Positions 39,111-48,118 of a DNA stretch of 64,000 nucleotides are shown here, piece after piece. The first letter of the stretch is position 1; each line of letters opens with the position of its first letter. Origin of the DNA: Sphingomonas sp. 7/4-4 (GTDB taxonomy: Bacteria; Pseudomonadota; Alphaproteobacteria; Sphingomonadales; Sphingomonadaceae). A model generated the notes under the pieces. That model was not told the DNA's origin. It saw only the letters and a program-made list of their open reading frames with translations, and did no database searches. The stretch covers positions 1,364,001 through 1,428,000 of the forward strand of contig NZ_CP115960.1 of NCBI RefSeq assembly GCF_027941955.1, written 5' to 3'. The position numbers were made by a program, and so were the translations under genes.

Positions 39111-39964
39111 ATGCCCAGGCTGTTGACGTTGCTCGCCGCTCCCTTGTTGTTGTCGGCGGGCGGAGCAGCGCATGCCGCCGACCAGAAGGCAGTGGTGGTA
39201 TCGGCAGGCAGCGAGCAGGCGGTCAAGTTAGGCAAGACCGTGATCTCGCGCCCGTTCGGCGCCGAATTGGTCGACCATCTGTCCGTAGTGGGCAGCTATA
39301 CGGTGCAAGGCGCCCAACTTCACGTGATCCGCGGCAAAGCCGGCGCGGAATGCCCGGCGCGCTACGCCGTGATCGTGACGCGTACCGGCCAGGAACCACT
39401 GGTCACCGAAGCCTTCGGGACGTGCAGCGCGGCCGCCAAGCCCCAGCTGCGGCGCGGCGTGTTCACTGTCGCCATGCCCGCCACCGCGACTGGCGGTCCG
39501 CTCGTCCAGTTCCGCTACGCCAATGGCCGCATGCACCGTCCCGTCGCCGCGCTCACCCAGGGCGCGGGCGCGATCAGTCGCGCAGCCCCGGCAACGACCT
39601 CGGCATGCAGGTCGGCCAATTCCGTCGACGCGGCGGACCAGGCGGCTGCGCTCGACGCATTCGAACGCGACTGGCCCAAGGCATATCGCCGCACGGGATC
39701 GCTCAAGAAAGTCACCTTCGGCCAAGGCGAGATGCGGCGGCTGACCACTGATCTCGCCTGCATGGCGAGTTGGCCAGCCGGTGAGCGCCGCGTGCCCGAA
39801 CTCGCGACTCCCTGTTCCGCAGCAAGCAGCATCGCGCCGCCGCCTTCGCCGCGCTCGAGTCCATCCAGCGCGATCCCAATGCCGACGCCAATCTGAAGGC
39901 AGTGGCCCGCAGCTTCTCCGCCGAGATGCGCTACCGCGTCGCGCTCGATCCGCCGCTGCTCTAA
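39111..39964 (+). CDS. Hypothetical exported protein, frame interrupted
   Basis: About 284 residues. A signal peptide (LLTLLAAPLLLSAGGAAHAA) is followed by a beta-rich domain (LSVVGSYTVQGAQLHVIRGK; ECPARYAVIVTRTGQEPLVT) with paired Cys. The C-terminal helices are in another frame (SKQHRAAAFAALESIQRDPN; LKAVARSFSAEMRYRVALD) and stop at 39962-39964. A missing C at 39795-39797 joins them. It is a periplasmic or outer-surface protein without a recognised family. Its stop codon lies inside box 4. Confidence 0.6.
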
Positions 39965-39977
39965 GCGTTCCGATTAG
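39961..39977. promoter_or_regulatory. T3SS regulon box 4
   Basis: CTAAGC-GTTCC-GATTAG, one mismatch from consensus, overlapping the stop codon of the preceding gene and 63 bases before the ATG of the LysM/lysozyme gene. Confidence 0.55.
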
Positions 39978-40039
39978 CGACCCGCTTTCCGCGCTCGGCT
40001 ATCAGGCTGAGGTGTAACAGGATCTGGCGGAGCAAAGCC

Positions 40040-41371
40040 ATGACGGGCGTCTCTTCGGTTCAGCAGTCTCAGACCAATTCGAGCGGTAGCAGCGGCGATA
40101 GCGGCTATATCGTCAAGACGGGCGACACGCTGAGCGCAATCGCACGCGACAAGGGCGTATCGCTGAGCGCGCTCATCAGCGCCAATCCGCAGATCCTCCA
40201 TCCCGATCTGATCCGCCCCAACCAGCATCTGAACATCCCCACGGGCGGGGGCGCGAGCGAGGCGCCGCGCGAATACAGGATCAATCCCGGCGACACGCTC
40301 TCCGCCATCGCCGAACGCTTCGGCACGACGTGGCAGGCGCTGGCGCAGGCCAACAACATCGCCAATCCGAACCTGATCTTCCCCGATCGGATGCTGACCA
40401 TCCCGAACGGCACCGGAGGCAGCGGCGCGGTCGAGGGCGGGTCCCCGGTCGGCGGCACTACCGGCAGCGGATCGAGCGACGTCGCGGCGATCGCCGAGAA
40501 ATATCTCGGCCAGAACGCCTCTTCGCTCAAGGTGAACCGCAACGACAATCTGCCGATGAACGCCGGCGTGCCGTCGGACGTGTGCTGCGCCAATTTCGTG
40601 TCGGCGGTGCTGACCGAGGCGGGCAAATTGCCCGGCAATCTCCACACCGATTCGGTCGCCCAGCTCAACACCACCTTGCGCAATCGCGGCTGGACGCCGG
40701 TCCCCGCATCCGAGGCGAAGCCGGGCGACGTGGTGATCATCCAGGGCGGCGGCGTCTCGCATACGGAGATCGTCTCGGGTCCCGGCCAGATGATCGGATC
40801 GAACAACGTCAATGCCGACGGCAGCCAGAAGATCTCGCACAACAATCTCAGCTGGGCGCTCAGCCATGGCGGCGTGATCCTGCGCGCGCCCGGCGGCAAT
40901 GATGGCGGCACGACGACGGGCACGCAGAGCACCGGCTCGGTCGTCCCCACCGGCCAGGGCGGCCAGCAGGCGCGGATCGATCAGGCGATCAGCTATTTCG
41001 AGAGCCAGGGCTGGAGCCGCGCACAGGCGATCGGCATCGTCGCCAACCTCGATGCCGAGAGCAACATGGAGCCCGGCATCCGTCAGATCGGCGGCGGCCC
41101 CGGCTATGGCCTCGCGCAATGGGAAGGCCCGCGCCAGCGCGACTTCGCCGCCTGGGCAGGCCACGACATTCACGGCTCGTCGTTCGCCGAGCAGCTCCGC
41201 TTCGTGCAGTACGAGCTGACCCACAGCGAAGCCGGCGCGGGCCGGGCGCTGCGCGGCGCGACCAATGCGCGTTCGGCCGCGGAGATCGTCACGCGGCTCT
41301 ACGAGCGGCCGGCCGATACTGCCGGCGAGGCCGCACGCCGCGGCGATCGCGCCGCCGCGATGGCGCGCTGA
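40040..41371 (+). CDS. LysM-CHAP/NlpC-phage lysozyme protein, candidate T3SS-delivered hydrolase
   Basis: 443 residues, no signal peptide; the first 25 residues are Ser/Thr/Gln-rich. Two LysM domains bind peptidoglycan (YIVKTGDTLSAIARDKGVSL; YRINPGDTLSAIAERFGTTW). A CHAP/NlpC-like domain follows: SDVCCANFVSAVLTEAGKLP (Cys) and GGGVSHTEIVSGPGQMIG (His). A C-terminal phage-tail-lysozyme domain has GWSRAQAIGIVANLDAESNM (Glu), PGYGLAQWEGPRQRDF and a following helix. It therefore carries two different wall-cutting activities. Box 4 upstream and the missing Sec signal suggest export by the T3SS, to open either its own wall or a target's. Confidence 0.85.
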   Translation: MTGVSSVQQSQTNSSGSSGDSGYIVKTGDTLSAIARDKGVSLSALISANPQILHPDLIRPNQHLNIPTGGGASEAPREYRINPGDTLSAIAERFGTTWQALAQANNIANPNLIFPDRMLTIPNGTGGSGAVEGGSPVGGTTGSGSSDVAAIAEKYLGQNASSLKVNRNDNLPMNAGVPSDVCCANFVSAVLTEAGKLPGNLHTDSVAQLNTTLRNRGWTPVPASEAKPGDVVIIQGGGVSHTEIVSGPGQMIGSNNVNADGSQKISHNNLSWALSHGGVILRAPGGNDGGTTTGTQSTGSVVPTGQGGQQARIDQAISYFESQGWSRAQAIGIVANLDAESNMEPGIRQIGGGPGYGLAQWEGPRQRDFAAWAGHDIHGSSFAEQLRFVQYELTHSEAGAGRALRGATNARSAAEIVTRLYERPADTAGEAARRGDRAAAMAR

Positions 41372-41409
41372 CCCGGGAACGGTCGGCGTCGCCCCGCGTT
41401 CGACGGGCC

Positions 41410-41766
41410 ATGCGAATCATCACCCCGATCGCGCTCGCCGCCGCGACTCTCCTCCCCGGTTCGGTGGGTGCGCAGGACGCCGCTTCACGCGGGCCCGTGC
41501 GCTGCTCGTTCAACGACGGGCCCGAGCGCGCCTGCGTCCTCACCGATCAGGCGAGCCGGAACGGGTCCCACCGCATGACTTTCACCGGCCCGGGAATCCG
41601 CGTCACCTTCGTCGGCCGGGCGAACAGCGGCTGGTGGTCCGGCCAGCTCAACGGCAAGCCGGCAATGGGGTTCGAGCGCAACCGCGGCAACACCGTGTTC
41701 AGCACCACCGATCTCGGCACGCGCTTCGCCTGGTGGTATCCCCAGAACGCCCATGGGAGCTATTGA
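41410..41766 (+). CDS. Small hypothetical exported protein
   Basis: 118 residues. Signal peptide (ITPIALAAATLLPGSVGAQD), then a compact beta domain with two Cys (VRCSFNDGPERACVLTDQAS; MTFTGPGIRVTFVGRANSGW). It looks like a small secreted beta-sandwich or inhibitor-like protein. It follows the lysozyme gene by 38 bases and may be its periplasmic partner or immunity protein. That pairing is inference from adjacency only. Confidence 0.7.
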   Translation: MRIITPIALAAATLLPGSVGAQDAASRGPVRCSFNDGPERACVLTDQASRNGSHRMTFTGPGIRVTFVGRANSGWWSGQLNGKPAMGFERNRGNTVFSTTDLGTRFAWWYPQNAHGSY

Positions 41767-41769
41767 GAG

Positions 41770-42174
41770 TCAGCCTCCGGTGAACAGCCGCGCGGGCACG
41801 CCGTAGCGCTTCGGCCAGTCCTCCCACGCCACGTCGCTCGGCCCGATCGCCTTGGCCACGACCTGCCAGCCGCGCGCATCGTGGCGCAGCAATGCCGCAT
41901 AGGTGCGCGAGACCATGCCCTGCTGCGCGGCGTCGGCCAGCGGCGTTCCCTTATAGTCGAAAGGCTTGCCGTCGGCGTCCTGCAGCGTCGCCAGCAGGAA
42001 CGCCCAGTCGCCGTCGCGGTGAAGCTGGTCGACGCGGAATTTCGGCGCCTTGCCGAGCTCCGCCTGAACAGGCGCCCGCGCCGCTTCGAGCAAGGCGGCG
42101 CGCGCATTCTGATCGATCATCGCATGGGGCCCCGCAAAACCGATCGATGCCGCGATGAGGATCGTATGCAACAT
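41770..42174 (-). CDS. Small hypothetical exported protein under box 5
   Basis: 134 residues. A short signal peptide (MLHTILIAASIGFAGPHA) is followed by ARAPVQAELGKAPKFRVDQL, HRDGDWAFLLATLQDADGKP and LLRHDARGWQVVAKAIGPSD. The pattern is that of small NTF2- or lipocalin-like periplasmic proteins found in sphingomonads; function unknown. It is convergent with 41410-41766. Box 5 lies 63-79 bases upstream of its start. Confidence 0.7.
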   Translation of the reverse strand: MLHTILIAASIGFAGPHAMIDQNARAALLEAARAPVQAELGKAPKFRVDQLHRDGDWAFLLATLQDADGKPFDYKGTPLADAAQQGMVSRTYAALLRHDARGWQVVAKAIGPSDVAWEDWPKRYGVPARLFTGG

Positions 42175-42236
42175 GCCGGTTACTCATATCACCAGCGTCA
42201 CAACGGAGGCAGGTCCGCACGGTTCCGGCGCCCCGG

Positions 42237-42253
42237 CTAATCGGTTCGAGTAT
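42237..42253. promoter_or_regulatory. T3SS regulon box 5
   Basis: CTAATC-GGTTC-GAGTAT, two mismatches from consensus in the right arm, followed by GGCG as at box 1. It lies upstream of the leftward small exported protein gene. Confidence 0.45.
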
Positions 42254-42324
42254 GGCGGCGCGACCACGGCGGGTGGCGCACCGACGCCGGACCTAACGCA
42301 GCGCCGGCTCCGTCCTGAACGCCA

Positions 42325-42672
42325 CTATCTCCCCTCGCCCCGAACCGTGCAGCTGAAGGTCCACCGGCCCGCGGCGCGGTTGGTAGAACGGCGGCGTTCC
42401 TCCCGGCTGGGCACGATGGTCCCGGTGACGAGAAACGTCTGGCGCCCGGCCAGCCGCAGCTCCTTGTAGGTTGCTTCGCCGTGACGCGCCGCGCGCGTCC
42501 GGCACGCCGCGATCGACAGGCTCTCCTTGCTCACCCGGCCTTGCCGGCCGCCGGGCTTGACTCCGTCGGTAGCGATCGTCGGGGACGTCCGCTGAAAACC
42601 CGCGGCAGGGTGCGCATCCGCCGCGACAGCGAGCGACAGTGAAATCCCGGTGGCCAATATCGCGAACACCAT
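42325..42672 (-). CDS. Small hypothetical exported protein
   Basis: 115 residues. Signal peptide (MVFAILATGISLSLAVAADA), then a basic domain (SKESLSIAACRTRAARHGEA; ELRLAGRQTFLVTGTIV) ending AAGRWTFSCTVRGEGR. Two Cys could pair. An overlapping frame that ends at 42293 also looks coding for the last 30 residues, so the true C-terminus is uncertain. Function unknown. Confidence 0.5.
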   Translation of the reverse strand: MVFAILATGISLSLAVAADAHPAAGFQRTSPTIATDGVKPGGRQGRVSKESLSIAACRTRAARHGEATYKELRLAGRQTFLVTGTIVPSREERRRSTNRAAGRWTFSCTVRGEGR

Positions 42673-42817
42673 GCCCTCGTCCCTGCAAATCCGGCCGGCG
42701 CGGCAGCCGGCATCGTTCCGCGCCATCCTGCGCCGATCATCCTGAACCTGAGACGACTCGCCCGGACCTGCATCGATCCGAACGCCGGCAAGGAGAGAGC
42801 CCTCGCCGGCATCCCGG

Positions 42818-45776
42818 TCAGAACAATATGTCGCTCTGCTGGATCTGGACATTGTCCAGCGAGATGATGAAGTCGGCCAGCCCGTCGCCATCCACGTCAC
42901 CGGCGAGGAAATAGTCGCCATGCTCCTTGTAGCTGCGCACTTCCCCGGCGTGGCCGCCGAACGCCTTCGAGCCGATCCACTTGAACGCGTCGTCTGCGGC
43001 AGTGCTGCTGATCGCATCGATTCCGCTCAGGTCGATCTTGTCCTGGCCGCGGCGGAAATCGGTGATGCTGTCTTTGCCGCCCAGATCGGTGAACGCGAAG
43101 ACGTCATTGCCCGATCCGCCTAGCAGGATGTCGTTGCCAGCACCGCCGTTGATCCGGTCCGCTCCGTCACCGCCGCTCAGCGTGTCGATATCGGTGCCGC
43201 CGAACAACAGGTCGGCACCGTTCCCGCCGAACAGCGTGTCGCGCCCGTCGCCGCCATAGAGCGAATCACTGCCGTCATCCCCGTAGAGGATGTCGCTGCC
43301 GCCGCCGCCGTTCAGCACGTTGGCGATGTTGTTGCCGAACAGCGTATCGCTGTGCGCCGAACCTGTGATGTTCTCGAAGTTGAGCAGCCGGTCGCCGGTC
43401 GCATAGCCGCCGACGCCATCGGGCAGGAAATCCTCGATCGCGCCGCCGAGCTTGTCCCAGAAGGAACCCGATCCGGTGCGGACATTGTCGAGGCGGACGA
43501 GGACCCCGGCATCGGACGCCTCATAGCTGACCGTGTCAACGCCCGCGCCGCCGTCCAGCACGTTCCTGACGTCGTTGGCGATAATCAGATTGTCGAGTGC
43601 ATTGCCGGTGCCCTTCTTCGCGGTGCCCACGAGTTCCAGCACCTCGAGATTGGCGCCCAGCGTATAGTCCACCGAGCTGACCACCCGATCGGCACCGCCT
43701 TCGCCGGCCAGTTCCGCGATCGCCTCGCCTGCCTCGTTCACCACATAAATATCGTCGCCGGCACCGCCCTTCAGCAGAATCGGCGAGGCCATCCGAACCG
43801 CCTTCGAGGTGGTCGTTCCCGGCGCCACCGTCGAGCGTGTCCAGGCCCGCGCCGCCGAGAAGCACGTCGTTGCCGTCGCGGCCGAGCAGCGTGTCGTCGC
43901 CGTCATTGCCGGTGAGCGTATTGGCCGCGGCATTGCCGATCAGCACGTCGGCCGCGCTGCCGCCGGTGGCGTTCTCGATCACCACGCCCCGCGCAATGGT
44001 GTAGCCGCCATAGACGCCGTCGGCATGCGAGATCACGCCCGCCCCCGTCAGGGAGAAATCGATGGTCGCCGCGGTGAGATCGATCAGTGCCGACTGGGTG
44101 CCTTCATGCGCGATCGTATCGGTGCCGCCGGTGTCCCAGATCGTCTGGAAAAAGGCGTCGCCGGCATTCACTGCCGGCAGGACATAGACGTTGTCGCCGG
44201 GATTGGTGTTGGTTCTCGCGCCGTATTTGATCTGGAGCAACGCGATGTCGAGCGCGGAGAGCGAGCCGTTATAGGCCTCGTCGATCTCGAGCCAGGTACC
44301 CTCGCCGTCGATGTACCACGGCACGCCATAGGGATCGTTGGCCGGGTCGAGCGGCCAGCCGGGATTGTACCCCATGATGGTGTAGACGCCCTGGTCCAGA
44401 TTGAACGCGCCATAGGAATCGAAGGCACCGAACACGCCGGGAAGGATGGTGGAGCCGCCGCCCGTATCGTGCGGATGGGCCATGCCCATGCCGTGGCCGA
44501 ACTCGTGGACCAGGGTGTAAAAGGCATAGCCGCCCTGTTCGAGACCGCCATTCTCGCGATTGGCGGTGTCGACGTCCGGGCCGTCCTCGTCCCAGCCGAA
44601 GCCGTCGCGCCAGAACACGCCGACACCGGCATTGGTCTCTCCCGGCGGGTTGAAATAGCCCAGCACGCCCGCGGTATCGCCCGGTGTCGTGTTCTTCACC
44701 ACCAGTTTGAAATCGGCTTCCGCGGCATTGGTCGTCACGGTGTAGTGGACGGGCAGCGCCTTCTCATATTGCTGGAAGGCGAGCATCGCCTGCTGCTGCT
44801 CGTAAGCGGTCCAGCCGAGCGAAGTCTCGCCGTCGAAGGTCTCGCCGGCCTGCGCGAAATAGACCTTGATCTCGCCGTCGGCGGCGCCGGGCACGACATT
44901 GTCGTTGCCGCCCCAATTGATCGCGTCCAGCGGGTTCATGCCGCTGAGGTCGAAGGTCTTGACGCTGAGTTCATAGCCCGCGTTCGGCGACGCGCCGGCC
45001 GCCCGCGCCGAGGCGACGTCATGGCTGACGCGCAGATAATAGGTCCCGCTCTCCGCGGGCACGAACGATACCGCGGCATTCTGGTCGCTGCTGGAGATAT
45101 CGCCGCTGAAGCCGACGACCGTCGCGCCGTCCGGGCCCATCACGTGCAGCCGCAGATCGCCTTCGGGGCCGGTATAATAATCCCAGCCGCCCGATGCCTG
45201 GAATTCATAATATTGGCCGGCGACGAGATCGACCTTGAAGAAGTCCACGTCGTTGAAATCCGTGGCGCTCGCCGCGTCCATGAAGCCGAGCGTGGACGAG
45301 CCCACCGCGACAGCCTGTGCGCCCGCGGCGGTGTTGGAAACGTCGGCGCCGCGCTGCGCGACTGCGAGCGTGTAATCGCCCGGGATGCCGGGATTCGCCG
45401 CATCCTCCCACGCGCCGGCTTCGATATAGACCACGCCGGTATAGGTCGCGGTGTAGGTCATCAGGGCGTTCGATCCGGTGCCGCCCTCGTCATCGGCGGC
45501 GATCGCGGTGCCGCCATTATTGTAGAGGAAGATCTGCGGGTCCGGCATCGCATTGGGGCCGGTGCCGTTCAGCGAAATCACATAGGTTTGGCCGGCCACG
45601 ACGTTCAGCGTGTAATAGTCGTAATCGCCGCTGGGATTTATCTGGCCGCTCTTCGGCGTTCCCGGAAGGATCGGATCGAAATCCGGCTCATCGGCCAGCG
45701 CCGTGTCCACGGTCAGTGCCATCGCGGCATCGACGTCCACTTCACGCTCGATTTCGCTGATCGAATACTTGGCCAT
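42818..45776 (-). CDS. Serralysin-type RTX metalloprotease, frame interrupted
   Basis: About 985 residues. The N-terminal half has two PPC-like beta domains ([40 protein letters not shown]). The zinc protease follows: [13 protein letters not shown] (zinc ligands) near residue 425, with the Met-turn [10 protein letters not shown]. The C-terminal half has calcium-binding RTX nonapeptides ([39 protein letters not shown]) and ends QIQQSDILF, a type I secretion tail. There is no Sec signal. An extra base at 43767-43769 breaks the frame inside the repeats. The T1SS at 8.7-13.4 kb is a possible exporter. Confidence 0.88.
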
Positions 45777-46215
45777 CGCTGATTCCCCTGAAAGAATTGA
45801 ACGCATCGCCGGCAGCGATGACGGCGTCGTGCAGCATCCCTGGATACTGCCGAATATTCAGTCCGTTTGTTGGGGCAGGAAGGAAGTTGATTGTTTGGTT
45901 TCTGCCCCGTTAAGTCCTAACTATCGATTCTGATTGCACTTTCTCACGCAAAAAGCCCCTCCGCAATGCTGTCGGTCGCTCGTGTCGACCAATTCGGCGC
46001 GAAGTTGCGGTTCTGGTGCGTATCGAGATCACCCACGCAACTCCCTCCCTGCAAGGGAGGGAATCTCAATGTCGATACCGCTTCGTGAAACCGCTCGCGC
46101 ATCGAAAACTGTTCGAAGCAAACGCGATTCATATGCCGCGGGCGGTTTCCCGTCTCGCTTCCAAATGGCGGCGGCACCTAATCACGCATCTCCCGGATCT
46201 ATGGAGATGCATCAG
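45777..46215. promoter_or_regulatory. Divergent promoter region of the RTX protease and kdp
   Basis: 439 bases without a convincing gene. The left part (45850-45950) is AT-richer and probably holds the protease promoter. A very stable hairpin, TCCCTCCCT-GCA-AGGGAGGGA, lies at 46042-46062, without a T-run. It could be a leader element of the kdp transcript or a divider between the two units. No known riboswitch is recognised. Confidence 0.45.
46042..46062 (+). promoter_or_regulatory. Perfect 9-bp hairpin upstream of kdp
   Basis: TCCCTCCCT, loop GCA, AGGGAGGGA; all nine pairs are perfect. About 150 bases before the small ORF that leads the kdp operon. It may be a transcript leader structure. 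Confidence 0.5.
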
Positions 46216-46299
46216 GTGCAAGACCTTTTCTGGATCGGCCTCGTCCTCGGGCTGCTGGCGCTCACGCTCGGCTATGCCCGCTTGTGCGACGAGGCCTGA
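46216..46299 (+). CDS. Small membrane peptide leading the kdp operon
   Basis: 27 residues: one hydrophobic helix, DLFWIGLVLGLLALTLGYAR, ending LCDEA. It starts at a GTG with GGAG 9 bases upstream; an ATG at 46201 is an alternative (32 residues). It lies 1 base before kdpF. Similar mini-proteins precede kdpF in other bacteria, as I recall. It may be a second KdpF-like stabiliser of the pump. Confidence 0.6.
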   Translation: MQDLFWIGLVLGLLALTLGYARLCDEA

Positions 46300-46300
46300 C

Positions 46301-46390
46301 ATGACCCTGGATCTCTGGCTCGCCGGCGCGACTGCGCTCGGCCTTCTCGCTTATCTCGTCGCAGTGCTGCTGCGGCCCGAGCGCTTCTGA
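46301..46390 (+). CDS. kdpF: Potassium pump subunit KdpF
   Basis: 29 residues, a single membrane helix: [20 protein letters not shown], ending ERF, the usual KdpF pattern (YLxxALLRPERF). KdpF stabilises the KdpFABC complex. It is 10 bases before kdpA and too short for ordinary gene callers. Confidence 0.93.
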   Translation: MTLDLWLAGATALGLLAYLVAVLLRPERF

Positions 46391-46400
46391 GGAGCTGCCG

Positions 46401-48104
46401 ATGACCTGGCAAGGATGGGCCCTGATCGCCCTGTTCGTCGCGATCCTGCTCGCACTCACCAAGCCGATGGGGATGTGGCTGTTCGCCGTCTATGAAGGGC
46501 GGCGCACGCCGCTGCACCGCGTGCTCGGCCCCGTCGAACGCGGCTTCTACAAGCTCGCCGGTGTGGATCCGAACGCAGAGATGGGCTGGCGGCGCTACGC
46601 CGTGCACATGCTGCTGTTCAACACGGTGCTGCTGCTCTTCACGTATGCGATCCTGCGGCTGCAGGCTTTCCTGCCGCTCAACGCGCCGGGTATGGCCAAT
46701 ATCGGACCCGACGGCGCGTTCAACACCGCGGTCAGCTTCACCACCAATACCAACTGGCAATGGTATTCGGGCGAGGCGGCGATGTCGAACCTCAGCCAGA
46801 TGCTCGGGCTGACGATCCACAACTTCCTCTCCGCCGCCACCGGCATCGCGCTCGCCTTCGCCTTCTTCCGTGGCTTTGCGCGGCGGCAGTCGGCGAGCAT
46901 CGGCAATTTCTGGGCGGATTGCACGCGAGTCACGCTTTACGTGCTGCTGCCGATCTGCGTGGTCTATGCGCTCTATCTGATCGCCGCCGGCGTGCCGCAG
47001 ACGCTCGACCAGCAGGTCGTCGCCACGACGATGGAGGGTGCGAGGCAGACGATCGCACTGGGCCCGGTGGCTTCGCAGGAAGCCATCAAGATGCTCGGCA
47101 CCAATGGCGGCGGCTTCTTCAACGCCAATTCGGCGCATCCGTTCGAAAATCCCGATGCGCTCACCAATCTCGTCCAGATGCTGTCGATCTTCGTGATCGG
47201 CTTCGGCCTGACCTGGTGCTTCGGCAAAGCGGTGGGGAATACGCGGCAAGGCTGGGCGATCCTTTCCGCCATGCTGGTGCTGTTCCTGATCGGCACCACC
47301 ATGGCTTATTCGCAGGAAGCCGCGGGCAATCCCGTCCTTCACCAGCTCGGCGTCGCCGGGGGCAATATGGAGGGCAAGGAAGTCCGCTTCGGGATCGCCG
47401 CCTCGTCGCTGTTCGCCACGGTCACCACCGCCGCCTCGTGCGGCGCGGTCAATGCGATGCACGACAGCTTCACGGCCCTCGGCGGACTGGTCCCGCTGTT
47501 CAATATCCAGTTGGGCGAAGTCGTGGTCGGCGGCGTCGGCGCGGGGATCTACGGCTTCCTCCTGTTCGCCATCCTCGCGGTGTTCGTTGCCGGGCTGATG
47601 GTCGGGCGTACGCCCGAATATGTCGGCAAGAAGATCGAGGCGCGCGAGGTCAAGCTCGCCGTGCTGGCGATCGCAGTGCTGCCGCTGGTGATCCTGGGCG
47701 GGACGGCGCTCGCGTCGGTGTTGCCCGCGGGATTGGCCGGGCCGCTCAACAAGGGGCCGCACGGCTTCTCGGAAATCCTCTATGGCTTCACCAGCGCCGT
47801 GGGCAATAACGGCTCGGCGTTCGCCGGGCTGAGCGCGGGCACGCCCTTCTACAACGCTGCGCTCGGCATCGCGATGTGGCTGGGGCGGTTCTTCGTGATC
47901 GTGCCGATGCTCGCCATTGCCGGCAGCCTCGCCGCGAAGAAGTACACGCCGGAGACGGCGGGCTCCTTCCCCACTACCGGCCCGCTGTGGATCGGACTGC
48001 TCGTGGGGACGATCCTGATCCTCGGCGGCCTCACCTTCCTGCCGAGCCTCGCGCTCGGCCCCATCGCCGATCATCTCGCGATGATCGGCGGCCACCTCTC
48101 GTAA
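46401..48104 (+). CDS. kdpA: Potassium-transporting ATPase subunit KdpA
   Basis: 567 residues, the K+-channel-like subunit. Four selectivity loops are visible, including [49 protein letters not shown] and [15 protein letters not shown]. About ten membrane helices. Length and motifs are standard, and the frame is intact. It is part of the kdpFABCDE operon expressed under K+ limitation through KdpDE. Confidence 0.97.
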   Translation: MTWQGWALIALFVAILLALTKPMGMWLFAVYEGRRTPLHRVLGPVERGFYKLAGVDPNAEMGWRRYAVHMLLFNTVLLLFTYAILRLQAFLPLNAPGMANIGPDGAFNTAVSFTTNTNWQWYSGEAAMSNLSQMLGLTIHNFLSAATGIALAFAFFRGFARRQSASIGNFWADCTRVTLYVLLPICVVYALYLIAAGVPQTLDQQVVATTMEGARQTIALGPVASQEAIKMLGTNGGGFFNANSAHPFENPDALTNLVQMLSIFVIGFGLTWCFGKAVGNTRQGWAILSAMLVLFLIGTTMAYSQEAAGNPVLHQLGVAGGNMEGKEVRFGIAASSLFATVTTAASCGAVNAMHDSFTALGGLVPLFNIQLGEVVVGGVGAGIYGFLLFAILAVFVAGLMVGRTPEYVGKKIEAREVKLAVLAIAVLPLVILGGTALASVLPAGLAGPLNKGPHGFSEILYGFTSAVGNNGSAFAGLSAGTPFYNAALGIAMWLGRFFVIVPMLAIAGSLAAKKYTPETAGSFPTTGPLWIGLLVGTILILGGLTFLPSLALGPIADHLAMIGGHLS

Positions 48105-48118
48105 TCGGAGCGCCAACC

